A stretch of 5,663 nucleotides of DNA, from contig CABSKZ010000199.1 in the NCBI GenBank assembly GCA_902478395.1, positions 1 to 5,663 on the forward strand, given 5' to 3'. The notes under the pieces were generated by a model. It was not told where the DNA came from and made no database searches. It saw only the letters and a program-made list of their open reading frames with translations. Within the stretch, counting starts at the first letter, position 1. Each line of letters begins with the position of its first letter. This document shows, piece after piece, positions 1 through 5,587 of the stretch. This stretch comes from an uncultured Eubacteriales bacterium (GTDB lineage: Bacteria; Bacillota; Clostridia; UBA1381; UBA9506). Both the position numbers and the translations under genes were made by a program.

Positions 1-38
1 TCTATTCGTCGGCAGCGTCAGATGTGTATAAGAGACAG
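1..38 (+). other. Residual Illumina Nextera adapter (not genomic)
   Basis: Positions 6-19 equal the Nextera read-1 adapter arm (TCGTCGGCAGCGTC) and 20-38 equal the 19-base Tn5 mosaic end (AGATGTGTATAAGAGACAG). The five bases before them (TCTAT) match the last five bases of the Nextera i5 index CTCTCTAT, which sits directly before this arm in the library oligo. The bases are therefore library-preparation sequence left at a contig end. An ATG inside the mosaic end (22-24) creates a false start whose product begins MCIRDR, a known sign of adapter read-through in predicted proteins. Adapter identity is seen directly; the index match is recalled from the standard Nextera index set. Confidence 0.97.
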
Positions 39-39
39 G

Positions 40-270
40 ATTTCTTTCTATTGTGGCGGAAAGGGACTTGGTTCAGCAACAAGTTATTATGGGTTTTATT
101 ATACAAGTGATGGTATGCCTAAAAACTATTGGTGTGGTGCTAGTTTTGGAAGTCTGGAGCAATTGAAGCCAGATGGGGAAGGTTTTTCTATTAAATTTTC
201 TAATGATGATAATTGCTATTATACAGAAAAAATAATAGATAATTTCTTTTACTATGAAGCGCATTTCTAA
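40..270 (+). CDS. C-terminal fragment of an unknown AT-rich gene
   Basis: An open frame runs from the adapter junction to a TAA at 268-270 and gives about 77 residues. The true start is lost beyond the contig end. I do not recognise the family. The fragment is rich in aromatic residues and Gly (YYGFYYTSDG, then KNYWCGASFG), has an acidic and polar middle, and ends in FFYYEAHF. It shows no membrane segment or known catalytic motif. That composition would suit the beta-rich end of a small secreted or lipoprotein-like protein, but this is only an inference. GC content is about 33% by hand count, well below the genes downstream, so it may be a recently acquired or atypical gene. It could also be a chimeric join, since it lies between an adapter and a composition change. 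The reading frame is plausible but not proven to be coding. Confidence 0.45.
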   Translation: MSFYCGGKGLGSATSYYGFYYTSDGMPKNYWCGASFGSLEQLKPDGEGFSIKFSNDDNCYYTEKIIDNFFYYEAHF

Positions 271-285
271 ATTTCTCGTCCTAAC

Positions 286-303
286 TTGACACGGGCGTAT
301 AAT
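286..303 (+). promoter_or_regulatory. Possible promoter elements with abnormal spacing
   Basis: A perfect TTGACA (286-291) and a perfect TATAAT (298-303) lie just after the upstream gene, on the strand of the AraC-type gene. Only 6 bases separate them, whereas a sigma-A promoter needs about 17, so they cannot work together as one -35/-10 pair. No good -35 lies 16-18 bases upstream of the TATAAT, and there is no TGn extension. TATAAT alone could still be the -10 of the regulator, which would give a leader of roughly 180 bases. Low confidence. Confidence 0.25.
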
Positions 304-361
304 AGCTTTGAAACTTACCGCGTGTGAAATTTCCCGCTCTGCCTGGAAACACGGACGGCGA

Positions 362-382
362 AGGACGACAAAGCTACGTCCT
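362..382 (+). other. Short inverted repeat in the AraC-gene leader
   Basis: AGGACG (362-367) and CGTCCT (377-382) form a perfect 6-bp inverted repeat around a 9-base spacer. It sits in the long untranslated stretch before the AraC-type gene. No T-run follows, so it is not an intrinsic terminator. It could be a leader hairpin or an operator half-site pair, or chance. Confidence 0.2.
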
Positions 383-470
383 GCACACATCAAAACAGAA
401 ATCCTTTTGCTTTGAGAACACGGAACCACACGGCTGTCAAGCACAAAACAGGAATACCAAGAGAATGGGA

Positions 471-477
471 AGGGAGG
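471..477 (+). promoter_or_regulatory. Ribosome binding site deciding the AraC-type start
   Basis: AGGGAGG at 471-477 lies 11 bases before the ATG at 489. The alternative in-frame starts (GTG 324, ATG 465) have no comparable Shine-Dalgarno sequence. The residues they would add (RNTKRMGREDRE and upstream) do not resemble any AraC N-terminus. This site fixes the start at 489. Confidence 0.7.
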
Positions 478-488
478 ATAGAGAAGCG

Positions 489-1316
489 ATGTCATTTCAG
501 GATACCATCCGGGGCGCATTTGAAATCGAGCTGGGCGACCGGAAGCAGTGGACGGAATGGAAGGACGTGCATTTTCATAACTGCTATGAGTTTTACTACC
601 TCGCGTCCGGAGAAGTCACCTATTTCGTGGAGGACGCGGTCTACACCGTGAAGCGGGGCGACGTGATTTTGATACCGCCGCAAACCATCCATAAGACGAT
701 GCCGCGGGAGGTTCAGCGCCACAAACGGATTTTAATCTACCTCACCCCCGCGTTTATAGCGGAATTCTTGCGGTATAATCCGAACCTTCTCGGCTGTTTC
801 CGTACCACGCAGCTCATACTGCCCCCGCAGAAGCGGGAAAGCGTGGAGCGGATTCTATATTCCCTCCTGCGGGAATGCCGGGATGCCTCCGCGGCCGACA
901 TGGTGATGGTCAAATCCCTCTTGGGAGAGCTGCTTACGCTGTTGAACCGGTATGTAGCCGCAGAGCCTATGCCGCTGGAAATCCCGAAGCGAGACGCGGC
1001 GTCGGAAAAAATTCTTGAGGTCGTGAAGTATATCAATTCGAATTTTGCAGAACCGCTCAGCCTCACCATGCTGTCCGAGCGTTTCTTCATTGTGCCGACG
1101 CACCTTTCGCGCCTGTTCAGGCGGGTGACGGGCTTCACCTACGCAGAATATGTCAACCGTGTGCGCATCCGGCATGGGGCCAAGCTGCTTCTGGAGACAA
1201 AAAAAACGGTTACGGAAATCGCGCTCGCTTCAGGCTTCAATTCCAGCAACCATTTTTGTAAAATTTTTAAATCCGTTATGGGGTGCTCGCCGCTGCAATA
1301 CCGGCAGTCTGTCTAA
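489..1316 (+). CDS. AraC-family transcriptional regulator with cupin-type sensor domain
   Basis: The 275-residue product has the usual length and two-part layout of AraC-family activators. The N-terminal half is an AraC_binding cupin: HFHNCYEFYYLASGE at about 28-42, then a beta-strand series with GDVILIPPQTIHK at 57-69. The paired His and Glu residues suit small-ligand binding, often a sugar or similar compound in this family. The C-terminal half is a double helix-turn-helix domain, with helices around 191-211 (LTMLSERFFIVPTHLSRLFR) and 240-262 (VTEIALASGFNSSNHFCKIF) and the family-typical end GCSPLQYRQ. The start at 489 is chosen for its ribosome binding site; an upstream GTG at 324 is open but unlikely. 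An eight-A run (1199-1206) within the gene keeps frame. It converges on kdpE across 116 bases, where I see no clear terminator. The regulated genes are not visible here; many relatives control an adjacent uptake or sugar-use operon. The family call is firm, the ligand unknown. Confidence 0.93.
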   Translation: MSFQDTIRGAFEIELGDRKQWTEWKDVHFHNCYEFYYLASGEVTYFVEDAVYTVKRGDVILIPPQTIHKTMPREVQRHKRILIYLTPAFIAEFLRYNPNLLGCFRTTQLILPPQKRESVERILYSLLRECRDASAADMVMVKSLLGELLTLLNRYVAAEPMPLEIPKRDAASEKILEVVKYINSNFAEPLSLTMLSERFFIVPTHLSRLFRRVTGFTYAEYVNRVRIRHGAKLLLETKKTVTEIALASGFNSSNHFCKIFKSVMGCSPLQYRQSV

Positions 1317-1432
1317 AGCTCCGGTACTGCAGAAAGTCGCCGTGCAGACAAATGCCCCCGCGGCGAGGGAGCAGGGCGGCAAGCCCGCGGAAGAACGAAG
1401 GTGCGTTCAGCTCCAAAAAGTGCGCCATCCGG

Positions 1433-2125
1433 TCAGACCTTCAGCATCCGGTAACCGACGCCAATATGGGTTTGGATGTATTGCGGGTCAGACGGGTCCT
1501 TTTCAATTTTTTTGCGCAGTGTCGCCATAAACACCCGCAGGGACGCCACATCGTTTTCCCAGGCCGTTCCCCAGATTTCTTTCGTAATAAAGGTATGCGT
1601 CAGCACCTTGCCTACGTTTTTCGCGAGCAGGCAGAGCAGTTTGTATTCAATCGGCGTCAGATGCAGCTCTTCACCGCGGAGCGATGCGCAGCCAGCGGCA
1701 TAATCAATTTGCAGTTCCCCGTTGGTGAACGTGGAAGTTTCCGCGCCTCCTTGCACCGAGTTGAGGCGGCGCAGGGTTACGCGCAGCCGGGCAAGCAGTT
1801 CCTCGACGGAAAAGGGCTTTGTCAGATAGTCATCCGCGCCCGCGTCGAGCGCGTCAATTTTATCCGTATCCTCGCTTCTGGCGCTGATAACAATAATCGG
1901 CATGCTGGACCAGGAGCGGATTTTTTTAATCACGTCCACGCCGTCCAGGTCCGGCAGGCCCAGGTCCAGCAGGACTATATCAGGATTATAGGAGGCCGCT
2001 TCCAAAATAGCGGTTTCTCCGTTTGGTGCAGTGTGAAAGCGGTACTGGTGCGTTTCCAGCGTCGTTGTTATCAGGTTTCTAACCGCGGCGTCGTCCTCCA
2101 CAACCAAAATCAGCGGTTTATTCAT
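1433..2125 (-). CDS. kdpE: KdpE, OmpR-type response regulator
   Basis: The 230-residue cytoplasmic DNA-binding regulator has a receiver domain at about 4-118. Its acidic pocket is E10-D11-D12, the phosphate acceptor is D53 in LLDLGLPDLDG, the switch residue is S80 and the conserved lysine is K102 in LTKPF. The C-terminal winged helix is very close to known KdpE proteins: HLTPIEYKLL, GKVLT, the LRVFMATLRKKIE recognition-helix region, and a final GVGYRM. On phosphorylation by KdpD, family members activate kdpFABC, the high-affinity potassium pump, and in some Gram-positives other genes too. The ATG overlaps the end of kdpD by 8 bases (2118-2125) and has AGGAGG 9 bases upstream, which suggests co-transcription and coupled translation. 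Two seven-A runs in the gene (minus strand, 1513-1507 and 1927-1921) keep frame. No transporter genes lie in the window, so the target promoter is not visible. Confidence 0.95.
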   Translation of the reverse strand: MNKPLILVVEDDAAVRNLITTTLETHQYRFHTAPNGETAILEAASYNPDIVLLDLGLPDLDGVDVIKKIRSWSSMPIIVISARSEDTDKIDALDAGADDYLTKPFSVEELLARLRVTLRRLNSVQGGAETSTFTNGELQIDYAAGCASLRGEELHLTPIEYKLLCLLAKNVGKVLTHTFITKEIWGTAWENDVASLRVFMATLRKKIEKDPSDPQYIQTHIGVGYRMLKV

Positions 2126-3227
2126 GAATCGTTACCTCCTCGGCCGGCAATGTAAACCGAAAAATTGTTCCCTTGGGGCTGTTGTCTGCGACGGTGATTT
2201 CTCCGCCGTGCGCATTGATGATGGATTTGCAGAGCGCCAATCCCAGGCCAAGCCCTCTGCGGCTGTCCGCGCCTGCAGACGAGGCCGTGTAGAACATGTC
2301 GAAAATCCTGTCTTTGGCGGAAGCCGGAATGCCCGGGCCGTCGTCGGCGATTTCCACAACGGCGTTTTGGTTCTTTTTAGAAATGGAAACCGCAATGGCA
2401 GAGCCTGCCGGCGTGTATTTAATGGCGTTGTCCACAATGTTGATGACGACCTGCACAATCAGCCGCGCATCCATCTTTGCCAGGATAAATTCTTCCGGGT
2501 GCTGGAAGGTAATGCGGTGCTCCGCACTTTTGCGGTTCACATGCCGCATCGCTTCGGAAACAACCTCGTCTACCAGCTCGGTAGACAGGTTGAGATTCAT
2601 CGTCCCATCCTCAATCCGCGTCACAGACAGCAAGTTTTCCACCAGGTTGATGAGCCACAGGGAATCATCGTAAATGTCGCTGTAAAGCTGCTGCCGCTTT
2701 TCGTGGCCCATAGACTCGTCGTTTGCCAGGAGCACGCCCGCGTTGCCGGAAATCGAGGTTAAAGGCGTGCGCAGGTCGTGGGAGATGGAGCGCAGCAGAT
2801 TGGCCCGGAGCTGCTCGTTTTTTGCCAGAATTGCGGCCTGTTCCTTGTCTCTGGCGGTTTTTTCGTTTTCCAGGGCGAGGGCGCATTCACCCAAAATGGA
2901 AAGCACAATGCTGTTTTCAAAGGCGTCCATGGCAGTGCCGCCTGTAACAATGCCCACAACGCCGTAAACGGTTTCATTGACCCGGATGGCCAGATACAGG
3001 CATTTGGCGTTAGACAGGGTATTCGTCGTCGCGCCCGCGTGCTTGTTGTTTTTGAAAACCCAGGCCGCAACCGCCTGTTCGTTTTCCGTGGTGTAGTCCT
3101 CCCGCTTCTCCTGCTCCGCGGCGGGAAAAACGAATGGCTGCGAAAGCTGACCGTTTTCAGCGGTATAGAATACGATGTCCTTCCCAAGCAGCTTGATGAG
3201 CTGGTTGGCGGTGACGGAAACGATGTT
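2118..3227 (-). CDS. kdpD: KdpD C-terminal part: GAF-like and histidine kinase domains (second frame)
   Basis: This is the distal part of kdpD, in the -1 frame relative to the gene's start. From the AAC at 3227 it gives 369 residues. In joined-protein numbering (529-897) it holds a GAF-like region (about 529-650), a coiled linker, and the HisKA dimer helix with the phosphorylated H678 in SISHDLRTPLTSIS. The ATP-binding domain follows, with its N box (NIVDNAIKYTP, about 791-801), G1 (DDGPGIP, 823-829) and G2 (RGLGLGL, 852-858). All catalytic motifs are intact, so decay, if any, is recent. The frame is open upstream to 3614, but that stretch is not KdpD-like. I see no convincing start codon with a ribosome binding site near 3227, so independent production is unlikely. 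It should be active only if joined to the N-terminal part or if the shift is a sequence error. It ends in TAA at 2120-2118, overlapping kdpE. Confidence 0.9.
   Translation of the reverse strand, partial: NIVSVTANQLIKLLGKDIVFYTAENGQLSQPFVFPAAEQEKREDYTTENEQAVAAWVFKNNKHAGATTNTLSNAKCLYLAIRVNETVYGVVGIVTGGTAMDAFENSIVLSILGECALALENEKTARDKEQAAILAKNEQLRANLLRSISHDLRTPLTSISGNAGVLLANDESMGHEKRQQLYSDIYDDSLWLINLVENLLSVTRIEDGTMNLNLSTELVDEVVSEAMRHVNRKSAEHRITFQHPEEFILAKMDARLIVQVVINIVDNAIKYTPAGSAIAVSISKKNQNAVVEIADDGPGIPASAKDRIFDMFYTASSAGADSRRGLGLGLALCKSIINAHGGEITVADNSPKGTIFRFTLPAEEVTIHE
2135..2140 (-). promoter_or_regulatory. Ribosome binding site of kdpE inside kdpD
   Basis: AGGAGG (minus strand 2140-2135) lies 9 bases before the kdpE ATG, within the last codons of kdpD. 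Because of this strong site, kdpE should be translated even if ribosomes stop early in the frame-broken kdpD. Confidence 0.8.
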
Positions 3228-4810
3228 TTTTTCTCCTTGGCCTTCTGCAAAAGCTGGTTGGTGTCGAACAGAACCTGTGTGCGGAATGCGGTCGCGGCCG
3301 CCCGCCGGGCGTGCTGTTTGATTTTGACCGCCAGCGAGCTTGTGAGGAACGCGCTGGCGAACATAATCAGAAAAGTGGCGGGGTAGCCGGAATCGTAGGC
3401 ATTCAGTGTGAAACGTGGGTCCGTGAAGAAAAAGTTGAACACGAGGACGCTCACAACGGACGAGACCAGACTGTACGCCCGTTGGGTTGTGATGACCGCC
3501 GTCACGAGAACGCCCAAAATATAAATGGTTATGATGTTTGCTTCGCTGAATCCCAACCTCAAAAAAACGGTACCGATTAGGGTGGCCAGCAGCAGTACCA
3601 GCACGCTTTTGCATACATCCGGCAGCACGGAGCCGCTTTTGTTGTACCTTGCCCGTTTGGCTTTGTATAGAGCGGTCTCCTTGTCCGGAATGATGTAAAC
3701 GTCCAGATTGGGCGCGTAGGAAATCAGCTTTTCGGTGAGGGAGGGCTGGCTGAAAATATGCTTCCTCCTGGCATTGTTCCTTCCGACGACGATTTTCGAC
3801 ACGCCGGACAGCCGTGCAAATTCCGATATCTGGAAGGCCGCGTCGTCCCCATAGACCGTCTCAATGGTGGCGCCAAGCTGCGTGGCAAGGCGTATGTTGG
3901 CCCGCAAACGGTTTTTGTTGTCCTCGCTCATGGTAGGGAAATCGGGTGTTTCCACAAACAGGGCGGTAAAACTGCCCTGAAAGGCATGGGCCATTCGCGC
4001 GGCTGTCCGGATGATTTTCTGGTTGGAAGGGGAGGAGGACAGGCAGACAAGAATATGCTCGTCGGTATAGTAGTCGCTGTTGTTTTTTATACGTGCATTT
4101 TCCGAAAGCTTGTTCATCCGGTCGGCACACCTTCGCAGGGCCAGCTCGCGCAGCGCCGTCAAATTTTCCGCGCTAAAAAAACTATCCAGCGCCTTTTGGG
4201 CCTGCGGCTTTGCATATATCTGCCCCGCGGTCATCCGCTCAATCAATTCCTGCGGCTCAATATCCACCAGCTTCACCTGGTCGGCGCTGTCGAAAACCCG
4301 GTCCGGAATCCGCTCCTTGACCATTACGCCGGTAATGGCCGCGACCATGTCGTTCAGGCTTTCAATGTGTTGGACGTTTACGGTGGTGTATACGTCGATT
4401 CCGGCCTTCAGCAGTTCTTCAACGTCCTGATACCGTTTGCTGTGCCTGCACCCTGGCGCATTGCTGTGCGCAAGCTCGTCGACAAGGACTAGTTGCGGTT
4501 TCCTCTGGATTGCCGCGTCCAGGTCAAATTCGTTTAACATGATGTTGTTGTGTGGGATTTGTTTCACCGGGAGGGCTTCCAGCCCACTGAGCAGGGCGGC
4601 GGTCTGCGGACGGGCATGCGGCTCGATATAGCCGGCGACAACGTCTATGCCGTGCCGCTTGGCGGCGTGGGCGGCTTTCAGCATTGCGTAGGTTTTGCCC
4701 ACGCCCGCGGCGTAGCCGAAAAAGATTTTGAAATGGCCGCGTTTTTTTGCGCTGTCTTCCTTTCGGATGGCCCTGAGAAGCTCATCCGGGTTTGCGCGTG
4801 TCTCATCCAT
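2759..4810 (-). CDS. kdpD: KdpD N-terminal part: sensor, USP and membrane domains (frame broken)
   Basis: As written, this frame encodes 683 residues, but only the first 528 are KdpD; the last 155 are out-of-frame read-through, rich in Ser, Pro and Arg. The true part has the KdpD sensor domain with a P-loop (GYAAGVGKT, 32-40) and the signature LVDELAHSNAPG (109-120). Next comes a universal-stress-protein domain (about 250-375) with a near-match c-di-AMP motif, then the DUF4118 membrane block with four helices near 400-418, 424-440, 447-463 and 475-493. KdpD is a membrane kinase/phosphatase that senses potassium limitation and controls KdpE. The start ATG has AGGAGG 8 bases upstream. Adding a -1 shift after K528 yields 897 residues, near the usual length of about 890-900. 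If the shift is real and unrescued, the cell makes a kinase-less membrane protein and the pathway is probably dead. No kdpFABC lies nearby. Confidence 0.92.
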   Translation of the reverse strand: MDETRANPDELLRAIRKEDSAKKRGHFKIFFGYAAGVGKTYAMLKAAHAAKRHGIDVVAGYIEPHARPQTAALLSGLEALPVKQIPHNNIMLNEFDLDAAIQRKPQLVLVDELAHSNAPGCRHSKRYQDVEELLKAGIDVYTTVNVQHIESLNDMVAAITGVMVKERIPDRVFDSADQVKLVDIEPQELIERMTAGQIYAKPQAQKALDSFFSAENLTALRELALRRCADRMNKLSENARIKNNSDYYTDEHILVCLSSSPSNQKIIRTAARMAHAFQGSFTALFVETPDFPTMSEDNKNRLRANIRLATQLGATIETVYGDDAAFQISEFARLSGVSKIVVGRNNARRKHIFSQPSLTEKLISYAPNLDVYIIPDKETALYKAKRARYNKSGSVLPDVCKSVLVLLLATLIGTVFLRLGFSEANIITIYILGVLVTAVITTQRAYSLVSSVVSVLVFNFFFTDPRFTLNAYDSGYPATFLIMFASAFLTSSLAVKIKQHARRAAATAFRTQVLFDTNQLLQKAKEKKTSFPSPPTSSSSCLGRTSYSIPLKTVSFRSHSFFPPRSRRSGRTTPRKTNRRLRPGFSKTTSTRARRRIPCLTPNACIWPSGSMKPFTALWALLQAALPWTPLKTALCFPFWVNAPSPWKTKKPPETRNRPQFWQKTSSSGPICCAPSPTTCARL
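3226..3232 (-). other. Seven-A run where the kdpD frame breaks
   Basis: On the minus strand the frame reads AAG GAG AAA AAA ACA and then leaves KdpD. Re-reading one A gives AAA AAA AAC ATC GTT, which continues KdpD exactly (KEKK then NIVSVTANQL). Adding one A, removing two, or a -1 slip would all restore the frame. The sequence AAGGAG abuts the run directly. The nearest downstream hairpin (CAGCT/AGCTG, 3189-3203) is 22 bases away. Neither has the spacing of the dnaX frameshift signal, so a plain indel or consensus error is the simplest reading. Confidence 0.85.
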
Positions 4811-4818
4811 ATCGCTTG

Positions 4819-4824
4819 CCTCCT
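4819..4824 (-). promoter_or_regulatory. Ribosome binding site of kdpD
   Basis: AGGAGG (minus strand 4824-4819) is 8 bases before the ATG at 4810, an ideal spacing. It confirms the start that yields MDETRANPDEL. I see no convincing -35/-10 pair for kdpD in the gap upstream. Confidence 0.85.
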
Positions 4825-4863
4825 TGCTGGTTGTGTTTTAAAGGGAATAAATAGGTGGGATGC

Positions 4864-4905
4864 TGGGTTCAGGCCGGCTGCATGCGGATTTGAAAGCCGA
4901 ACCCA
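4864..4905. repeat. Long imperfect inverted repeat upstream of kdpD
   Basis: TGGGTTC (4864-4870) pairs with GAACCCA (4899-4905). After a one-base bulge (A4871), GGC (4872-4874) pairs with GCC (4896-4898). This leaves a 21-base loop that contains GCATGC. The stem lies 54 bases upstream of the kdpD start. It could fold in either strand's RNA, or mark a protein-binding site. I could not match it to a known riboswitch, and it does not show the conserved core of the c-di-AMP (ydaO) riboswitch. Confidence 0.45.
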
Positions 4906-4910
4906 AATGA

Positions 4911-4920
4911 GGGGCGCCCC
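4911..4920. repeat. Perfect 10-bp GC palindrome
   Basis: GGGGCGCCCC reads the same on both strands. It has no loop, so it is more likely a DNA-level site for a dimeric protein than an RNA hairpin, or it is chance in GC-rich DNA. It lies between the longer inverted repeat near kdpD and the terminator-like hairpin. Confidence 0.3.
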
Positions 4921-4926
4921 AAACGC

Positions 4927-4949
4927 CAGCAGTCGTCTGCTGCTTTTTT
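4927..4949 (+). terminator. Terminator-like hairpin on the plus strand
   Basis: CAGCAG (4927-4932) and CTGCTG (4937-4942) enclose a TCGT loop and are followed by C and six T (4944-4949). This is a short intrinsic-terminator shape for plus-strand transcription. No plus-strand gene precedes it, since both neighbours are on the minus strand. It could end an antisense or small RNA that starts near kdpD. The stem is only 6 bp, so chance is possible. Confidence 0.35.
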
Positions 4950-4994
4950 CCTTTGCCGGCTATCGTTTTATCATGACAGCTTTTGCAGCAGACG
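4934..4994. repeat. Perfect 10-bp inverted repeat directly after the GNAT stop
   Basis: CGTCTGCTGC (4934-4943) and GCAGCAGACG (4985-4994) are exact reverse complements separated by 41 bases. The outer arm starts one base past the GNAT stop codon. The inner arm also pairs with CAGCAG at 4927-4932, so the two hairpins exclude each other. In minus-strand RNA the order is arm 1, arm 2, arm 3, the layout of an attenuator or a 3'-end stabiliser. No U-run follows on the minus strand, so it is not a normal intrinsic terminator for the GNAT gene. Confidence 0.45.
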
Positions 4995-4995
4995 T

Positions 4996-5544
4996 TCACA
5001 GCCTGCATTCCAATTGACAATCATACGGCTCTTTTTTAACGTGTTTTTGACTGTATACCTGCGCCTCCACGCACTTCATCGCCTGGTAGAATGCCTGGCT
5101 TTCAACGGCTGAGTGGGCCGATATATACAGCTTATGCGCACCGTTGTTTTTCGCCCATTCTTTTGCCGCGAGAAATAGCGATGTTCCGATTCCTCTGCCG
5201 CGCATGTCTTCTGATACATAAATATGGGATAAATCAAGATATTTGTGCGCTGCACAAAATAGTGCGGCTTCCACCGATACAAACCCTTTCAGAACGCCGC
5301 CGCAAAAAGCGGCGTATACGAACCCGTTTGTAGCCGCCGTTTTTTTCAGGCATGCAACAATCTCCTGAAAGTCCTCTTCCGACCAGTCGTCGGTAAAAGG
5401 AACATCTTTTATTATCCATGTGTTCTGTTCTTTTCTCCAGCATTTTGTTACTGTTTGGCGGCGGATAAAGCCGTCAAATAAAGCCCGGCAAATCTCATTT
5501 TCAACTAAGCTTCTGTAATAAATTGCATTTTTGGTTTCTGTCAT
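4996..5544 (-). CDS. GNAT-family N-acetyltransferase
   Basis: The 182-residue soluble enzyme is predicted to move an acetyl group from acetyl-CoA to an amine on an unknown substrate. The acetyl-CoA-binding motif A is clear: LSHIYVSEDMRGRGIGTSLF, with R-G-R-G-I-G at 115-120, followed by the helix AAKEWAKNNGAHKLYISAHS. It then has ESQAFYQAMKCVEAQ, typical of motif B. The N-terminal half (ICRALFDGFIRRQ, then KDVPFTDDWSEEDF) and the end EPYDCQLECRL recall a subfamily common in gut Clostridia, often loosely annotated and without a proven substrate. The start at 5544 has GGGAG upstream; starts at 5559 and 5634 lack a ribosome binding site. The gene is on the same strand as kdpD, 185 bases away, and probably has its own promoter. 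It has no evident link to potassium sensing. GC content appears a little lower than in kdpD. Confidence 0.92.
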   Translation of the reverse strand: MTETKNAIYYRSLVENEICRALFDGFIRRQTVTKCWRKEQNTWIIKDVPFTDDWSEEDFQEIVACLKKTAATNGFVYAAFCGGVLKGFVSVEAALFCAAHKYLDLSHIYVSEDMRGRGIGTSLFLAAKEWAKNNGAHKLYISAHSAVESQAFYQAMKCVEAQVYSQKHVKKEPYDCQLECRL

Positions 5545-5587
5545 ACTGCTCCCTTTCATGTAGTATATTCCAGTTAGCCGCGCCGTT

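Noticed and set aside
22..39. ATG start giving a protein that begins MCIRDR
   Set aside because: The start codon lies inside the Nextera mosaic end, so it is artificial; only the frame after 39 can be genomic.
324..488. GTG at 324 or ATG at 465 as the AraC start
   Set aside because: Neither has a good ribosome binding site, and the added residues do not look like a cupin N-terminus.
1317..1432. Shared terminator between the converging AraC and kdpE genes
   Set aside because: There are CCGCGG repeats (about 1364-1369 and 1385-1390) and a weak CTGCA/TGCAG pair, but no stem followed by a T-run on either strand.
1283..2155. Long plus-strand open frames opposite kdpE and kdpD (also 2124-2762, 2778-3386, 3758-4492)
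   Set aside because: They are shadows of the well-supported minus-strand genes in GC-rich DNA, with no recognisable domains or ribosome binding sites.
3189..3235. Programmed -1 frameshift signal like that of dnaX in kdpD
   Set aside because: The Shine-Dalgarno-like AAGGAG touches the A run instead of lying about 10 bases upstream, and the nearest hairpin is 22 bases downstream. Similar A7 runs in the same genes keep frame. KdpD is not known to use recoding.
4811..4995. c-di-AMP (ydaO) riboswitch or a kdpC remnant upstream of kdpD
   Set aside because: I could not find the conserved riboswitch core on either strand, and the short minus-strand frame here has no KdpC features.
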